Shown: positions 43,641-53,434, counted from the first letter of the stretch. The stretch is 64,000 bases of DNA from Allobosea psychrotolerans (GCF_002917105.1 NZ_PQFZ01000005.1:177834-241833); one strand, 5' to 3'. The notes: generated by a model not told the origin, from the sequence alone. A program made the numbers and translations.

Positions 43641-45107
43641 TCAGTCGACGAAGGACGGGATCGGGTGGGCGGCGGCCAGGTCCTGCAGTCGGCGCAGCCG
43701 CGCCGGGTCCAGGGAGGCAGCGGGACCGGCGCGCAGGATGCCGGCGACCTCGCGGCCCAGGCCCATGGCCTCGCTTGGCCTGAGACCACGGATCGTCAGG
43801 GCGACGCTGCCGAAGCGGAAGGCGGTACGCGGCTCTCCCCCCTGCCCCGGCGCGCGCATGGCATTGCCGAGAATGCCGTGAGCGGCGAGCCCGGCGACGA
43901 GCTGGGCTTGCGTCCAGTTCTCGCCGGTATAGGCCATGATCATGTGGGAGTCGGTGCCTCCGGTGTAGAGCTCGATCCCGCCCTCCTCCAGGCCCGTCGC
44001 GAAAGCCTTCGCATTCGCCACGACGTCGCGCATGAGCTGCGCGAAGGCGGGCCGGGCGACCATCTCCATCTGCACGGCGCGCGCCGCGATCATGTTCGAC
44101 GCCGCCGGCCCCTGCAGCCCGGGGAAGATCGACGCATCGATGTCCGCGCCAAAACGCTCCCTGGCGAAGACGAAGGCGCCGTTGCGCGGTCCGCACAGCG
44201 TCTTCTGCGTCGAGGTGGTGGAGACGTCGGAGAACGGCACGGGGTTGGCGTGGAGGCCGGCTGCGATCAGGCCCGCGACATGGGCGATATCCGTGAAGAG
44301 CAGCGCTCCGACCTCATCGGCGATGGCCCTCAACCCGGCAAAGTCGATCTCGCGTGGATAGGACGAGGGGCCGGCGAGCAGGACATGCGGCCTCACCTTA
44401 CGCGCAAGGTCGCGGGCCTGGTCGAGATCGACCGCGCCGCTGCCGGTCACGCCGAAGGAGACGACCTCGCGGCCCACCCCCGTGATGTGGCGCATGGCGC
44501 CGTGGCTGACATGGCCGCCGGCGAGCTCGTCGAAGGTGAGCAGCCGCGCGCCCTCAGCGGGCAGGATCGCGCGCAGCACGGCGACATTGGCGATGGTCGA
44601 GGAGAGCGCCTGGACGTTGACGTACTCAGCGCCGAAGATCGCCTTCGCCCGGTCGATGGCGAGATTCTCGATCGCGTCGAGCTGTTCGCAATTGGCGACG
44701 CTGCGGCGGCCGGGCAGGCCCATCGGCGCGCGGTTGACGAGATGGCTTCCCTCGATCTGGCGCAGGCCCAGCGGAGCATAGGAGGCCGAGGCGATCATAT
44801 TGAGGGATTGCCCCTCCCTCTCGCGATCCTGGTCGATCAGCGCGACGACATCGGCGCCGAGCCGCCGGGCGTCGGCGCCGAAGAAGCCATGCCAACCGGC
44901 ATCGGGGAAGCGTGTCGGGAGGGCGGCCGTCTTAGAGGCTGTTTGGAGACCTCCTGAGCCCTCATCCTGAGGAGCCATTCCGTTGGGAATGGCGTCTCGA
45001 AGGATGCTCCAGGAGGCTCCCGAACCATCTGGAGCATCCTTCGAGACGCCGCTGCGCGGCTCCTCAGGATGAGGGCTGGAGGTTCCAACTGGGCTCTTAA
45101 GTGACAT
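43641..45107 (-). CDS. divergent serine hydroxymethyltransferase-like PLP enzyme with repeat-encoded N-terminus
   Basis: A 488-residue reading. The SHMT fold is clear from residue ~70 on, with Lys302 in STTSTQKTLCGPRNG as the PLP lysine. Canonical SHMT residues differ: the Ala-Ser-Glu-Asn motif reads IASASY, the Tyr-x-Glu-Gly-Tyr loop reads APMGLPGRRSVANC, and THKTLRGPRGG reads TQKTLCGPRNG, so folate-dependent Ser/Gly chemistry is doubtful; an alpha-methylserine-type or other aldolase is possible. Residues ~10-51 are encoded by a palindromic repeat, yet the frame stays open. AGAGGA lies seven bases before ATG 45107. Confidence 0.8.
   Translation of the reverse strand: MSLKSPVGTSSPHPEEPRSGVSKDAPDGSGASWSILRDAIPNGMAPQDEGSGGLQTASKTAALPTRFPDAGWHGFFGADARRLGADVVALIDQDREREGQSLNMIASASYAPLGLRQIEGSHLVNRAPMGLPGRRSVANCEQLDAIENLAIDRAKAIFGAEYVNVQALSSTIANVAVLRAILPAEGARLLTFDELAGGHVSHGAMRHITGVGREVVSFGVTGSGAVDLDQARDLARKVRPHVLLAGPSSYPREIDFAGLRAIADEVGALLFTDIAHVAGLIAAGLHANPVPFSDVSTTSTQKTLCGPRNGAFVFARERFGADIDASIFPGLQGPAASNMIAARAVQMEMVARPAFAQLMRDVVANAKAFATGLEEGGIELYTGGTDSHMIMAYTGENWTQAQLVAGLAAHGILGNAMRAPGQGGEPRTAFRFGSVALTIRGLRPSEAMGLGREVAGILRAGPAASLDPARLRRLQDLAAAHPIPSFVD
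44957..45077. repeat. ~121-bp palindromic repeat inside coding sequence, copy A
   Basis: The ends are inverted: AGCCCTCATCCTGAGGAGC on the left and CTCCTCAGGATGAGGGCT on the right. An inner inverted pair carries TCTCGAAGGATGCTCCAG/TGGAGCATCCTTCGAGA. A second copy lies at 49734-49851. This copy lies in frame in the N-terminus of the SHMT-like gene. Confidence 0.9.
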
Positions 45108-45175
45108 GTCATGTCCTCTGTGAAGGGAATGGCCGTCCGCTCACGGCGCGTGCGAGCGGCAAGCGTTGCGTTTCG

Positions 45176-45970
45176 TCAGTGCCGCAGCACGCGCGACAGG
45201 AAGGTCCGGGTGCGTTCATGCGAGGGCCTGTCGAAGATCTCGGCCGGCGTGCCGATCTCGAGGATGCGGCCGTGGTCGATGTAGACGACGCGGTCCGCCA
45301 CCTCGCGGGCGAAGCCCATTTCATGCGTCACGATCATCATGGTCATGCCTTCGCCGGCGAGTTCGCGCATGACGTCGAGCACCTCGCCGACCATCTCGGG
45401 GTCAAGCGCCGAGGTCGGCTCGTCGAACAGCATGATGTGCGGCTCCATCGCCAGCGAACGGGCGATGGCGACGCGCTGCTGCTGGCCGCCGGAGAGCTGG
45501 CCGGGGAATTTATCGGCGTGATCGCGCAGCCCGACCCGCTCCAGCAGGCGCAGCGCGCTGGCCCTCGCCTCCTCCCGTGTCCGGCCGCGGACCCTGACCG
45601 GCGCGATCGCGACATTGTCGAGGGCGCTCATATGCGGGAACAGGTTGAACTGCTGGAACACCATGCCGACGCCCCGGCGGATCCGGGCCAGCTCCTTCTC
45701 CCCGCCGATCTCGCGGTCGGCCTGGGTCGGCATCTGGAAGCCGTCGACCGTCAAGCGGCCGCTCTGGTACATCTCGAGCCCGTTGACGCAGCGGATCAGG
45801 GTCGATTTGCCCGAGCCGCTGGCGCCGATGATCACCAGGACTTCGCCGCGCCCGACATCGAGATCGACATCCTTCAGGACATGGAAGGCGCCGAAGGACT
45901 TGTTGAGGCGGGTGATGCTGACGATCGCCTCATGCGGCGGCGTGGCGGACAGGTTCTGGATGGCGCTCAT
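45176..45970 (-). CDS. aapP: general L-amino acid ABC transporter ATP-binding protein
   Basis: A 264-residue polar-amino-acid ABC ATPase. It has Walker [18 protein letters not shown]-loop [18 protein letters not shown], signature [17 protein letters not shown], Walker [21 protein letters not shown] and switch His in [20 protein letters not shown], all standard for the GlnQ/AapP type. Its start overlaps the permease stop by 4 bases. It powers uptake with the two permeases and the binding protein upstream. Confidence 0.95.
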   Translation of the reverse strand: MSAIQNLSATPPHEAIVSITRLNKSFGAFHVLKDVDLDVGRGEVLVIIGASGSGKSTLIRCVNGLEMYQSGRLTVDGFQMPTQADREIGGEKELARIRRGVGMVFQQFNLFPHMSALDNVAIAPVRVRGRTREEARASALRLLERVGLRDHADKFPGQLSGGQQQRVAIARSLAMEPHIMLFDEPTSALDPEMVGEVLDVMRELAGEGMTMMIVTHEMGFAREVADRVVYIDHGRILEIGTPAEIFDRPSHERTRTFLSRVLRH

Positions 45971-47100
45971 CGCGACCCCCTTGCGAGATGGGCTTCGAGC
46001 CGGCGCGAGGCGTAGGTGATGGCCCCGCCAATGGCGAAGTAGACGGCGAAGAGGAAGAGGTAGATCTCGTAGGTCCGGCCGCCATTCTGCGGATCGGCGA
46101 GGATCATCTGGCCGGCGCGCAGGAAATCGGTCAGGCCGATGATGAAGACCAGCGTCGCGCCGTTGAAGATGTCGAGGATCTGCCCGACGAGGGAGGGCAC
46201 GACGACGCGCAGCGCCTGCGGCAGGACGATGTCGAAATTGACCGTCCAGGTGCCCATGCCGAGCGAACGCGCCGCCTCGATCTGGCCCTTGGGCACGGCC
46301 TGCAGGCCGCTGCGGACATATTCCGCGACATAGGCCGCGAAGAAGAGGGCATAGCCCGCCATGCCGCGCAGCAGGCTCGGAACCGAGGTATCGGGCGCGA
46401 GCAGCGGAACGATGATCCAGACCCAGTAGACCACGAGGATCAGCGGCACCGACCGCATCGTCTCGATATAGGCCGTCGAGATCAGGCGCAGGCTGGCGAT
46501 GCGGCTCTGCCGCCCGAGCGCGAGCAGGATGCCGAAGGGCACGCTCAGGATCGACACCGTGAGCGTCAGCACGATGCTGAGCAGCAGCCCGCCCCAGACC
46601 TCGAAGCCCGGCGCAGAAAGCACGGCGAAGATCGCGGCCACCCCGGCAAACAGCCCGGGCAGGACGAGGCGCTGGGCGCGCGCGGAATGATGGACAGCGC
46701 TCCAGGCTGCGAGGCCGAGCGCGGCGCTGCCTGCCGCGAGGACCCCGGCGCCTGCGCCGCTCACGACCGCGACGGTCGCCGCGATCAGGATGGCGACCGA
46801 GGCGACGGCCGTCAGCGCAACGCGGCCGGGGCGCATAGCGAGGCCAAGGCCCGCGCCGAACATCGCGCAGAGCATCGCCAACGCGAACCAGGCCCGCCAG
46901 ATCTGATCGACGGGGTAGATGCCGGCCATCAGCACCTTGAGGCTGCCGCCGATCACCTCCCAGCGCGCCTCGACCAGCCCCCAATGGAGCGAGGCATAGA
47001 TTGCCCAGGCCAGCGCTGGAATGACGACGAGGGAGAGCGCAGCATCGAACGGCTTGGCGAAGAGATTGCAGTGGAGCCACCGCAGCGCGACCGTGCTCAT
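45967..47100 (-). CDS. aapM: general L-amino acid ABC transporter permease
   Basis: A 377-residue AapM/BztC-type permease, longer than simple HisM-type permeases because of an extra N-terminal membrane part. The C-terminal transport domain carries the EAA loop ([30 protein letters not shown]) that docks on the ATPase, and [18 protein letters not shown]. It overlaps both neighbours by 4 bases (ATGA), showing tight operon structure. Confidence 0.94.
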   Translation of the reverse strand: MSTVALRWLHCNLFAKPFDAALSLVVIPALAWAIYASLHWGLVEARWEVIGGSLKVLMAGIYPVDQIWRAWFALAMLCAMFGAGLGLAMRPGRVALTAVASVAILIAATVAVVSGAGAGVLAAGSAALGLAAWSAVHHSARAQRLVLPGLFAGVAAIFAVLSAPGFEVWGGLLLSIVLTLTVSILSVPFGILLALGRQSRIASLRLISTAYIETMRSVPLILVVYWVWIIVPLLAPDTSVPSLLRGMAGYALFFAAYVAEYVRSGLQAVPKGQIEAARSLGMGTWTVNFDIVLPQALRVVVPSLVGQILDIFNGATLVFIIGLTDFLRAGQMILADPQNGGRTYEIYLFLFAVYFAIGGAITYASRRLEAHLARGSR

Positions 47101-48293
47101 CGCGTCCCTCCCTGCCGGTTGATGCGGGCGTTGAGGGCGTTGACGCAGGCGCTGATGATCCAGCTGAGGGCGAGATAGGTCAGCATCACGATGATGACGC
47201 CTTCGAGATTCCGCCCGGTCTGGTTCGAGACGGTGCCGTAGACGTTGAACAGGTCGGGAAAGCCGATCGCGATTCCGAGCGATGTGTCCTTCGTCAGGCT
47301 GATATAGCGGTTGGCGAGCGACGGCAGGACGATCCGGAGAACTTGCGGAAGGATGATGTCGCGCAGCGTGTGGGAGCGCGACAGCCCCAGCGAGGCGGCA
47401 GCCTCCCACTGCCCCTTCGGCAGCGCGTCGATGGCGCCGCGCACGATCTCGGCGACATAGGCCGCGCTGTTGACGGTGATCGCGAGCAGGATCGCGGTCA
47501 TTTCCGGCGAGAGCGCGAAGCCGCCGCGCGCGCCGAAGCGGGTCGCGACCGGCAGGTCGGCGCTCAGCGGGAAGCCTAGCGCAGCCGCAAGCGCGAGGGC
47601 GACAAGCGCTACAGCCAGGCAGGTCAGCTTGCGCCGCCCTCCCCGCATCACGAGCGCGGCGATTGTCGAAGCGACGGCCGCGACCAGCAGCGCCTGGGAT
47701 GCGAGGCTGGCATCCTCGGAGACCGCCAGGCCCGGCAGGAACAGGCCCGAACGGCTGGCGATGAGGCCACCGAGCCAGCCGGAGGCGGCATTGGCCGGCG
47801 GAAAGCGCAGGACGACGGCAAAGTACCAGAACACGATCTGGATCAGCAGCGGCGTATTGCGCACGCACTCGACCAGTCCAAAGCACAGGTTTCGCACCAG
47901 CCAGTTGGTCGAGAGGCGGCCGATGCCGACCAGCGTGCCGGACACCGTGCACAGGACGATGGCGGTGAGCGCGACCTTGAGCGAGTTCCAGAGGCCGGCG
48001 AACAACGCCTGCGCATTGCTATGGGTGGGGCTGAACGGCTCCAGAACCGGCCAGGCGCCATCGCGCGACAGGACAAGCCCCTCGCTCAGGCTGATATTGG
48101 CGGCGTTCCAGAGATAGCCGAAGGAGAACTGGATGCCCTTGCGCGCCAGCGCTTCACGGACCGCAAGGGCGAGCCAGATGGCGAGGCCCGCCACCACGGC
48201 CACGATCGCGGCCTGGAGACACCATCTGGACACCACCAGCACGCGCCGGCGCGTCGGGGTGATGTAGGGGGCTTCGGCGATCTGCATCGTCAT
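47097..48293 (-). CDS. aapQ: general L-amino acid ABC transporter permease
   Basis: A 398-residue AapQ/BztB-type permease with about eight membrane segments. The [22 protein letters not shown] N-terminal region, [18 protein letters not shown], and the EAA loop [34 protein letters not shown] are family marks. It pairs with AapM to form the membrane channel. It lies 55 bases downstream of the binding protein gene. Confidence 0.94.
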   Translation of the reverse strand: MTMQIAEAPYITPTRRRVLVVSRWCLQAAIVAVVAGLAIWLALAVREALARKGIQFSFGYLWNAANISLSEGLVLSRDGAWPVLEPFSPTHSNAQALFAGLWNSLKVALTAIVLCTVSGTLVGIGRLSTNWLVRNLCFGLVECVRNTPLLIQIVFWYFAVVLRFPPANAASGWLGGLIASRSGLFLPGLAVSEDASLASQALLVAAVASTIAALVMRGGRRKLTCLAVALVALALAAALGFPLSADLPVATRFGARGGFALSPEMTAILLAITVNSAAYVAEIVRGAIDALPKGQWEAAASLGLSRSHTLRDIILPQVLRIVLPSLANRYISLTKDTSLGIAIGFPDLFNVYGTVSNQTGRNLEGVIIVMLTYLALSWIISACVNALNARINRQGGTR

Positions 48294-48348
48294 GACCTGT
48301 GCTCCGAAGATCGGGGCGGACCGGATGGCCCGCCCCCAATCAGGTCGC

Positions 48349-49410
48349 TCAGTTCCAGGGCGGCGAGTATTCGGCGCCGCCCTTGACCCAGGAGGCGTTG
48401 GGCGTGCCGGCGCGATCGATGAAATAGGGCGTCTTCGGCCCGAGGCTGCGGTCGTAGATCTCGCCGTAATTGCCGACCGATTTGATCATCGCAGCGATGA
48501 AATCGTCCGAGACGCCGAAATCCTTGCCGAAACCGCCCTTCGCGCCGAGAAATTTCTGGATGAAGGGATTCTCGTCCTTCAGCTTCTCGGCGAGATTGGC
48601 GGAGGTGATGTCCCATTCCTCGGCCTGGAACAACGCATAGCTCGCCCAGCGCAGCAGGTTGCGCCATTTGGAGTCGTTGGCGACGACGAAGCCGGCGAAG
48701 GGCGATTTGTCGAGCGTCTCCGACAGGATCGTATACTCGGACGGATTGGCCGAATTGCCGCGCCAGGCGGCGAGCGCCGATTTGTCGGTCGACATCGCAT
48801 TGCAGCGGTCGCCCTGCAGGGCGGCGAACAGCTTCTCGAGGTTCTCGAAGGTCAGCACCTTCGTGCCCTTGAAGCCGCGCTGCCGGATGACGCCGGCCAG
48901 CGTGCTCTCGGTGCCCGAGCCCTGCGTGGTGCAGATCGTGGCACCGTCGAGCTCGGCGACCGATTTCACGCCCGAGGCCGCCTTCACCATCACGCCGGTG
49001 CCGTCATAGAAATTGATCGGCAGGAAATCGATGCCGATGGCGGATTCACGCACCGGCTTGACCGTGGTGTGGGCGAAGACGACGTCGACCTGCCCGGTCT
49101 GCAGGGCGTTGAAGCGGCTTTTATCGGTAACGACGACGAAATTGACCTTGCCGGCGTCGCCGAGGACGGCGGCTGCCATGGCGCGGCAGAAATCGGCGTC
49201 GAGCCCCTCGATCTTGCCCGTCCTGGTGTTGAGATAGCCGAAGCCGGGCGCGGTGTTGTCGGTGCCGCAGTTCAGCACGCCGCGCTGCTTGACGGCGTCG
49301 AGGACGGTCGCGGAGGCGCCGGTCGCCAGGAGCCCGGTCGCCAGGAGCGATGCCGTGGCAGCCAGCGCCGCGGTCAGAAATTTCGAGCGAGACAGTTTCA
49401 GGCAGGACAT
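48349..49410 (-). CDS. aapJ: general L-amino acid ABC transporter substrate-binding protein
   Basis: A 353-residue periplasmic binding protein with a Sec signal (SKFLTAALAATASLLATGLLATGASA) and the SBP_bac_3 start TVLDAVKQRGVLNCGTDNTAPGFGYLN. The family segment FDANRCDA-like appears as FAALQGDRCNAMSTDKSAL, and the end NYGEIYDRSLG is AapJ-typical. ATG 49410 follows GAGGGGTG. It is first in the operon and delivers amino acids to AapQMP. Confidence 0.95.
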   Translation of the reverse strand: MSCLKLSRSKFLTAALAATASLLATGLLATGASATVLDAVKQRGVLNCGTDNTAPGFGYLNTRTGKIEGLDADFCRAMAAAVLGDAGKVNFVVVTDKSRFNALQTGQVDVVFAHTTVKPVRESAIGIDFLPINFYDGTGVMVKAASGVKSVAELDGATICTTQGSGTESTLAGVIRQRGFKGTKVLTFENLEKLFAALQGDRCNAMSTDKSALAAWRGNSANPSEYTILSETLDKSPFAGFVVANDSKWRNLLRWASYALFQAEEWDITSANLAEKLKDENPFIQKFLGAKGGFGKDFGVSDDFIAAMIKSVGNYGEIYDRSLGPKTPYFIDRAGTPNASWVKGGAEYSPPWN

Positions 49411-49733
49411 AGGCACACCCCTCTTTTTCGTTGTCGTTGAGTTCAGTCGCGATAGGCCGCCGAGATCATGGGCGCAGGCAGAGGCTGGCGGGACCGCTGT
49501 GGAACCGCGCTCCACGCACGCCATTGCCGCGGGACGCAAACCCCGAAAGCCGCGGCCGGGCTCGGCGAAGCGCTCCTCCCGCTCGCGAGACATCGACCGT
49601 GCGCCTTGGGCAACCCTGCGCCTTGGGGAACAGGCTACTGCCGGAAAACAATTCTGGTCTACTTAATTAACTTTGAGCTATACATTAGCGAAAGTGCATG
49701 ATTGTCACCGACGAGACCATTTGAGATTCACTC
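49411..49733. promoter_or_regulatory. divergent control region of aap operon and LysR gene
   Basis: About 320 bases with an AT-rich core at ~49648-49700 (CTTAATTAACTTTGAGC...) in a GC-rich background, where promoters and a LysR-type operator would be expected. No exact LysR box is claimed. Confidence 0.45.
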
Positions 49734-49851
49734 AGCCCTCATCCTGAGGAGCGCTCCGCAGGAGCGCGTCTCGAAGGATGCTCCAGGAGGCTCGGGAACC
49801 ATCTGGAGCATCCTTCGAGACGCCGCTTCGCGGCTCCTCAGGATGAGGGCT
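49734..49851. repeat. ~118-bp palindromic repeat, copy B
   Basis: AGCCCTCATCCTGAGGAGC at the left and CTCCTCAGGATGAGGGCT at the right, with the same inner inverted TCTCGAAGGATGCTCCAG pair as copy A. It lies immediately before the LysR gene, and a GAGGG at its right edge could act as a ribosome site for an ATG at 49855. Confidence 0.9.
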
Positions 49852-49893
49852 CGCATGATCGAACGGTCTCCAAACAGAATGGAATTTCCTGCG

Positions 49894-50817
49894 ATGGATC
49901 TGGCCCGGCTTCGCACGCTCCGTGAGCTGTCCCTGCGAAAAACCATGGCATCGGTGGCCGAAGCCCTGCTGATCTCGCCATCGGCGGTCTCGCAGCAGAT
50001 CGCCCTGCTCGAGGACGAGACGGGGATCGAGCTGGTGGAACGTCGCGGCCGGGGCGTGCGGCTTACGCCGGCCGGGCAGCGCCTGGTCGAGCATGCAGGC
50101 CGCGTCATCGGCATTCTGGAGGAGGCGAAGACCGATCTCGCGGAGCTGAAGAAGACCGTCGCGGGCGAATTGCGCGTCGCCGCCTTTCCCTCCGTCGCGG
50201 CCTCGCTGATCCCGCCGACGATCCGCGCCCTCTCGGCCCGCTTTCCCGACCTGATGACGACCTTCGAGGAGCTGGAACCGACGGACAGCCTGGCGGCGCT
50301 GCGAGCCTGGCAGACGGATGTCGCGATCGTCGACGACCTCACCACTGCGTCCGGTCTCTCGGAAGCGCAGGTCGAAACGCTGCATCTGCTGGACGACCAG
50401 CTCCACGTCCTGCTGCCGCCCGGCCACCGGCTGGCCGAGCGGGACCATGTCACGCTCGAGGAGCTGGCAAGCGAACGCTGGGCGCTCGACACGAATTCGT
50501 CCACCTATTCCGACGTCATCGTCGGAGCCTGTCGCGATGCCGGCTTCGACCCGATCATCAACGGCCGCTGCCACAGCTTCGAGGTTGTCCGGGCCATGGT
50601 GGAGGCTGGCTGCTCGGTTTCGATCAATCCCGGCCTGCGGGGACGCGACTATATCGGCAGCCTGCTGCTCAAGCAGATCCGGCCTGCGATCATCCGACGG
50701 ATCTTCGTCACCTTCCGCAGCGGCGAGCGGCGCAATCCGGCTGTCGCCGGCTTCGTCACCGAACTTCAATCCGTGGCGGCGGCGATGAACACCCAGGCCG
50801 CTCCTGCGCCAGGCTGA
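49894..50817 (+). CDS. LysR-family transcriptional regulator
   Basis: A 307-residue LTTR from MDLARLRTLRELSLRKTMASVAEALLISPSAVSQQIALLEDETGIELVERRGRGVRLTPAGQRLVEHA (winged HTH), followed by the two-lobe effector domain. In-frame ATGs at 49855 and 49879 would extend it; 49894 gives the standard LysR beginning. It is divergent from the aap operon and probably regulates it in response to the transported amino acid. Confidence 0.92.
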   Translation: MDLARLRTLRELSLRKTMASVAEALLISPSAVSQQIALLEDETGIELVERRGRGVRLTPAGQRLVEHAGRVIGILEEAKTDLAELKKTVAGELRVAAFPSVAASLIPPTIRALSARFPDLMTTFEELEPTDSLAALRAWQTDVAIVDDLTTASGLSEAQVETLHLLDDQLHVLLPPGHRLAERDHVTLEELASERWALDTNSSTYSDVIVGACRDAGFDPIINGRCHSFEVVRAMVEAGCSVSINPGLRGRDYIGSLLLKQIRPAIIRRIFVTFRSGERRNPAVAGFVTELQSVAAAMNTQAAPAPG

Positions 50818-51217
50818 GGCTTAGGCGACGCCGGTGAGCACGCAGCCTGCCGTCGTCTCGCTTGCGATCTGTGCGCAGACCAGATCGCGCGGGGTTATCG
50901 GGACGCGCTTGGCGATCTCATTCTCCCTTCGACAGGTAGAACATACGCGCTGAACCTTCCGGCCGGCATCGGGGCAACCGCCAGTAACGCGACCGCGCTG
51001 TTGCGATCCATCCAGACGAAAAGGCGGAGTTCGATGACGCAACGTCCGGCGGTTTGCCGGAGAGACACAGGCGCTGCTTCGCGCCCGGGGCGCGAGAGCC
51101 GGATGATTTCAGACGGAGTCACAGAGTGATCCCATCTGAAATCTGAATCCGTCTCTCACCAAAGAGCGAGAGCAGGATCAATGCGAAAAACCGGTTCCCA
51201 CTTCTTCGCATCCTGCT
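50818..51217. repeat. gene-free spacer with palindromic repeat at 51170-51222
   Basis: Two overlapping minus-strand open frames (up to ~75 residues) lack family traits and ribosome sites. At 51170-51222, GAGCAGGATCAATGCGAAAA and TTCTTCGCATCCTGCTC form an inverted repeat. This common rhizobial-type element could also terminate the GH16 transcript, since it sits at its 3' end. Confidence 0.5.
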
Positions 51218-52852
51218 CTAGGCGATGTGGTCATAGAAGGTGAAGCTCTGGCCGAGGAGATTGCCGAGAGCGCCGTCCGGAACCGCGACATCGTTATAGG
51301 TCGCCGAGTCCAGGTAGAGATTGCGATCGGTGGTTGGTGTGCCGTCCCAGCGATCGTTGAGGAAGTGGATGAAGACGTTGTGCGCGCCGGCGCTCCAGCT
51401 TCCCAGCACCGTGATGGTGTCGGACTGTCTCGTTCCATGGGAGGCGCTGGCCGCGAGTGTCCCTCCGACCTGCACGCCATCCACGGACACCGTGTAGAGC
51501 GCGTCGCCGAGATAGGCGTCCTGGCTGAGCTTGAGCACGAGTTTGTCGGAGCCGCTGCCGATCGTCGTTCCCTCCGGGTCCGAGGGGGTCGGGGGCGGCG
51601 TGGTCGTGGGCGGCGGGGTGGTTGCAGGAGGAGGCGTCGTCGCGGAATCCTGGAAGGTGAAGCTCTGGCCGAGGAGATTGCCGAGAGCGCCGCCCGGAAC
51701 CGCGACATCGTTATAGGTCGCCGAGTCCAGGTAGAGATTGCGATCGGTGGTTGGCGTGCCGTCCCAGCGATCGTTGAGGAAGTGGATGAAGACGTCGTGC
51801 GCGCCGGCGCTCCAGCTTCCCAGCACCGTGATGGCGTCGGACTGTCCCGTTCCATGGGCGGCGCTGGCCGTGAGTGTCCCTCCGACCTGCACGCCATCCA
51901 CGGACACCGTGTAGAGCGCGTCGCCGAGATAGGCGTCCTGGCTGAGCTTGAGCACGAGCTTGTCGGAGCCGCTGCCGATCGTGACCGCGGTGGTACCGCC
52001 AGGCTGGGATGGCGGGGAGCCCCCGGCGGCGGAGGCGCCGTAGAGTCCGGGGTCATAGCCGTCCGGCGACGAGACGGTGCCCAGGGCAACCGCCTGCGCA
52101 TTGGGATCGGCAGAGTAGACGCGGACATAGTCGATCTTCGAGGTCAGCGGCACGCCGGCGATCTCGGCCGGATCCTGCACGGCGAGGTCGAGCAGCAGAT
52201 ACATCGGCGCATGCATATCGCTCGGCGTAGCCTGCGAGCCGACCAATTGCCCATCGATGTAGAAGCTGATCCGGTCCGCCTGCCAGTTCATGCCATAGGT
52301 GTGATAGCCGGACGGGCTGGGCATCTCGCTGTAGACTTGGAGATATTGCTGCCAGTGTTCGTTCGGGGCGGCGTCAGTGGTGTGGATGCCGCTGTAGATG
52401 CCCTTGTCCCACACGCCGTAGTGCTCGAGCACGTCGAGTTCCTGCCAGTGCCCGAGGTTGCTCGGGTCGGGAATCTGCGCGTTCGGCAACAGCCAGAAAG
52501 CATCCCATCCACCCGGAGCGTCGGAGAAGTCCGCACGAACCTCGAAATAGCCGTAGGTCTGCGAGAAATCTCCTTGCGTGGTGATGAGCCCCGACTCCCA
52601 GGCGCCGGGATAGCCGTAAGGTGTGCGGTCCGGGACGGCGGTGATCGCGAGCGCGCCGTTCGAGACATTGAATGGGTCGTAGCCAGAGCTCGCATCGACG
52701 AAGGAACTGATCCCGAAGCCGATGTCGGAATAGCCATCATGGCGCCACTCCTGGCGCGTGCTGGCCCAAGTCGTCCCGCTGCCGGTCAGCGAGATGCTTC
52801 GTGTATTGAATTCCTCGTCGAAGGTCAGGCGGTATCCGGTAAGATCGACCAT
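51218..52852 (-). CDS. GH16 glycanase with two C-terminal carbohydrate-binding modules
   Basis: A 544-residue protein. The GH16 domain (residues ~8-250) has the catalytic signature ELDVLE, nucleophile Glu138 and acid/base Glu143. Two CBM36/60-like Ca-dependent modules (about 291-400 and 430-540; FIHFLNDRWDGTPTTDRNLYLD in each) are joined by a Thr/Pro linker (residues ~406-424). No signal peptide. The start MVDLTGYRLTFDEEFN follows GAGGA. The divergent type I exporter suggests secretion by that route, like ExsH, although no GGxGxD RTX repeats are seen. Confidence 0.92.
   Translation of the reverse strand: MVDLTGYRLTFDEEFNTRSISLTGSGTTWASTRQEWRHDGYSDIGFGISSFVDASSGYDPFNVSNGALAITAVPDRTPYGYPGAWESGLITTQGDFSQTYGYFEVRADFSDAPGGWDAFWLLPNAQIPDPSNLGHWQELDVLEHYGVWDKGIYSGIHTTDAAPNEHWQQYLQVYSEMPSPSGYHTYGMNWQADRISFYIDGQLVGSQATPSDMHAPMYLLLDLAVQDPAEIAGVPLTSKIDYVRVYSADPNAQAVALGTVSSPDGYDPGLYGASAAGGSPPSQPGGTTAVTIGSGSDKLVLKLSQDAYLGDALYTVSVDGVQVGGTLTASAAHGTGQSDAITVLGSWSAGAHDVFIHFLNDRWDGTPTTDRNLYLDSATYNDVAVPGGALGNLLGQSFTFQDSATTPPPATTPPPTTTPPPTPSDPEGTTIGSGSDKLVLKLSQDAYLGDALYTVSVDGVQVGGTLAASASHGTRQSDTITVLGSWSAGAHNVFIHFLNDRWDGTPTTDRNLYLDSATYNDVAVPDGALGNLLGQSFTFYDHIA
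51239..51567 (-). repeat. tandem CBM-coding repeat, copy 2 (copy 1 at 51656-51984)
   Basis: Two ~329-bp direct repeats encode the two carbohydrate-binding modules and differ at only about ten positions, mostly in the middle, showing a recent internal duplication or gene conversion. Confidence 0.88.
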
Positions 52853-53434
52853 AGGCACGTCCTCGCCATCTGAAATCGTTCCAGCGGGAGGCAGCGCCCG
52901 CTCTCGTCCATGACACTCAAGCAACCTGTGAAACGGAGACTATGACGATCCGGCCCGCGCCATCTGAATCAGAGGCGCAATTTGCCCGCCCGATCGGATC
53001 GCTCTTAGATCCGCAAGGGCGATGGGGAACTGCCGGCAGGCATATCGATAGGCATCTTCGCCGCGACGCGTATCCACTGTCGAGGGAGCTTCTTCGACCG
53101 GGTCGATGTCTTGGCTCGTCCGATCCTTGGGCATCGATTATCGTAAATATGACGCGCTGCAGCATCTGCGGCAAGTGCCCTGGCTCGATTCTCGCATGAG
53201 CGTTCGGCCTGGCCTGCCCGGGTCCTTGAGCCGAACCGGTCACGTTGAATCGATGCGGTCGGCGCGTTGGTCTTTGCCTATGCGACCGAGAGCGCACGAG
53301 CGGATCGGCACGTGCCCCGAAGTCGTCCCTGCCCGAAGTCGTCCCACCGGAATTCGCGACCTTTGCCGTTCGTCGTCGCGGCGCAGGCGATCCCGACGCG
53401 GTTTCGGAAGTCGAAAATCGCCGAAAGGTGCCTG
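52853..53434. promoter_or_regulatory. divergent control region of GH16 and type I secretion genes
   Basis: A 580-base gap with no family-recognisable gene. The small plus-strand frame at 53106-53435 has shadow-like composition. A short direct repeat CCCGAAGTCGTCCC occurs twice near 53320-53345. Promoters for both directions must lie here. Confidence 0.4.

Noticed and set aside
44957..45077. CRISPR array or attenuator in the palindromic repeat region
   Set aside because: Only single copies at two distant sites with no regular spacers; it is a palindromic repeat, not an array.
45176..47952. Very long minus-strand frames joining aapP with the permease regions
   Set aside because: They contain true C-terminal genes, but the N-terminal parts are read out of frame through the neighbouring permeases; real starts are at 45970 and 47100.
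50821..51122. Two short minus-strand frames as possible genes
   Set aside because: No ribosome site, no family traits, overlapping each other; treated as spacer.
51560..51660. Short tandem repeat in the GH16 gene as a phase-variable tract
   Set aside because: It encodes the Thr/Pro linker with imperfect codons; no uniform repeat units that would support slippage.
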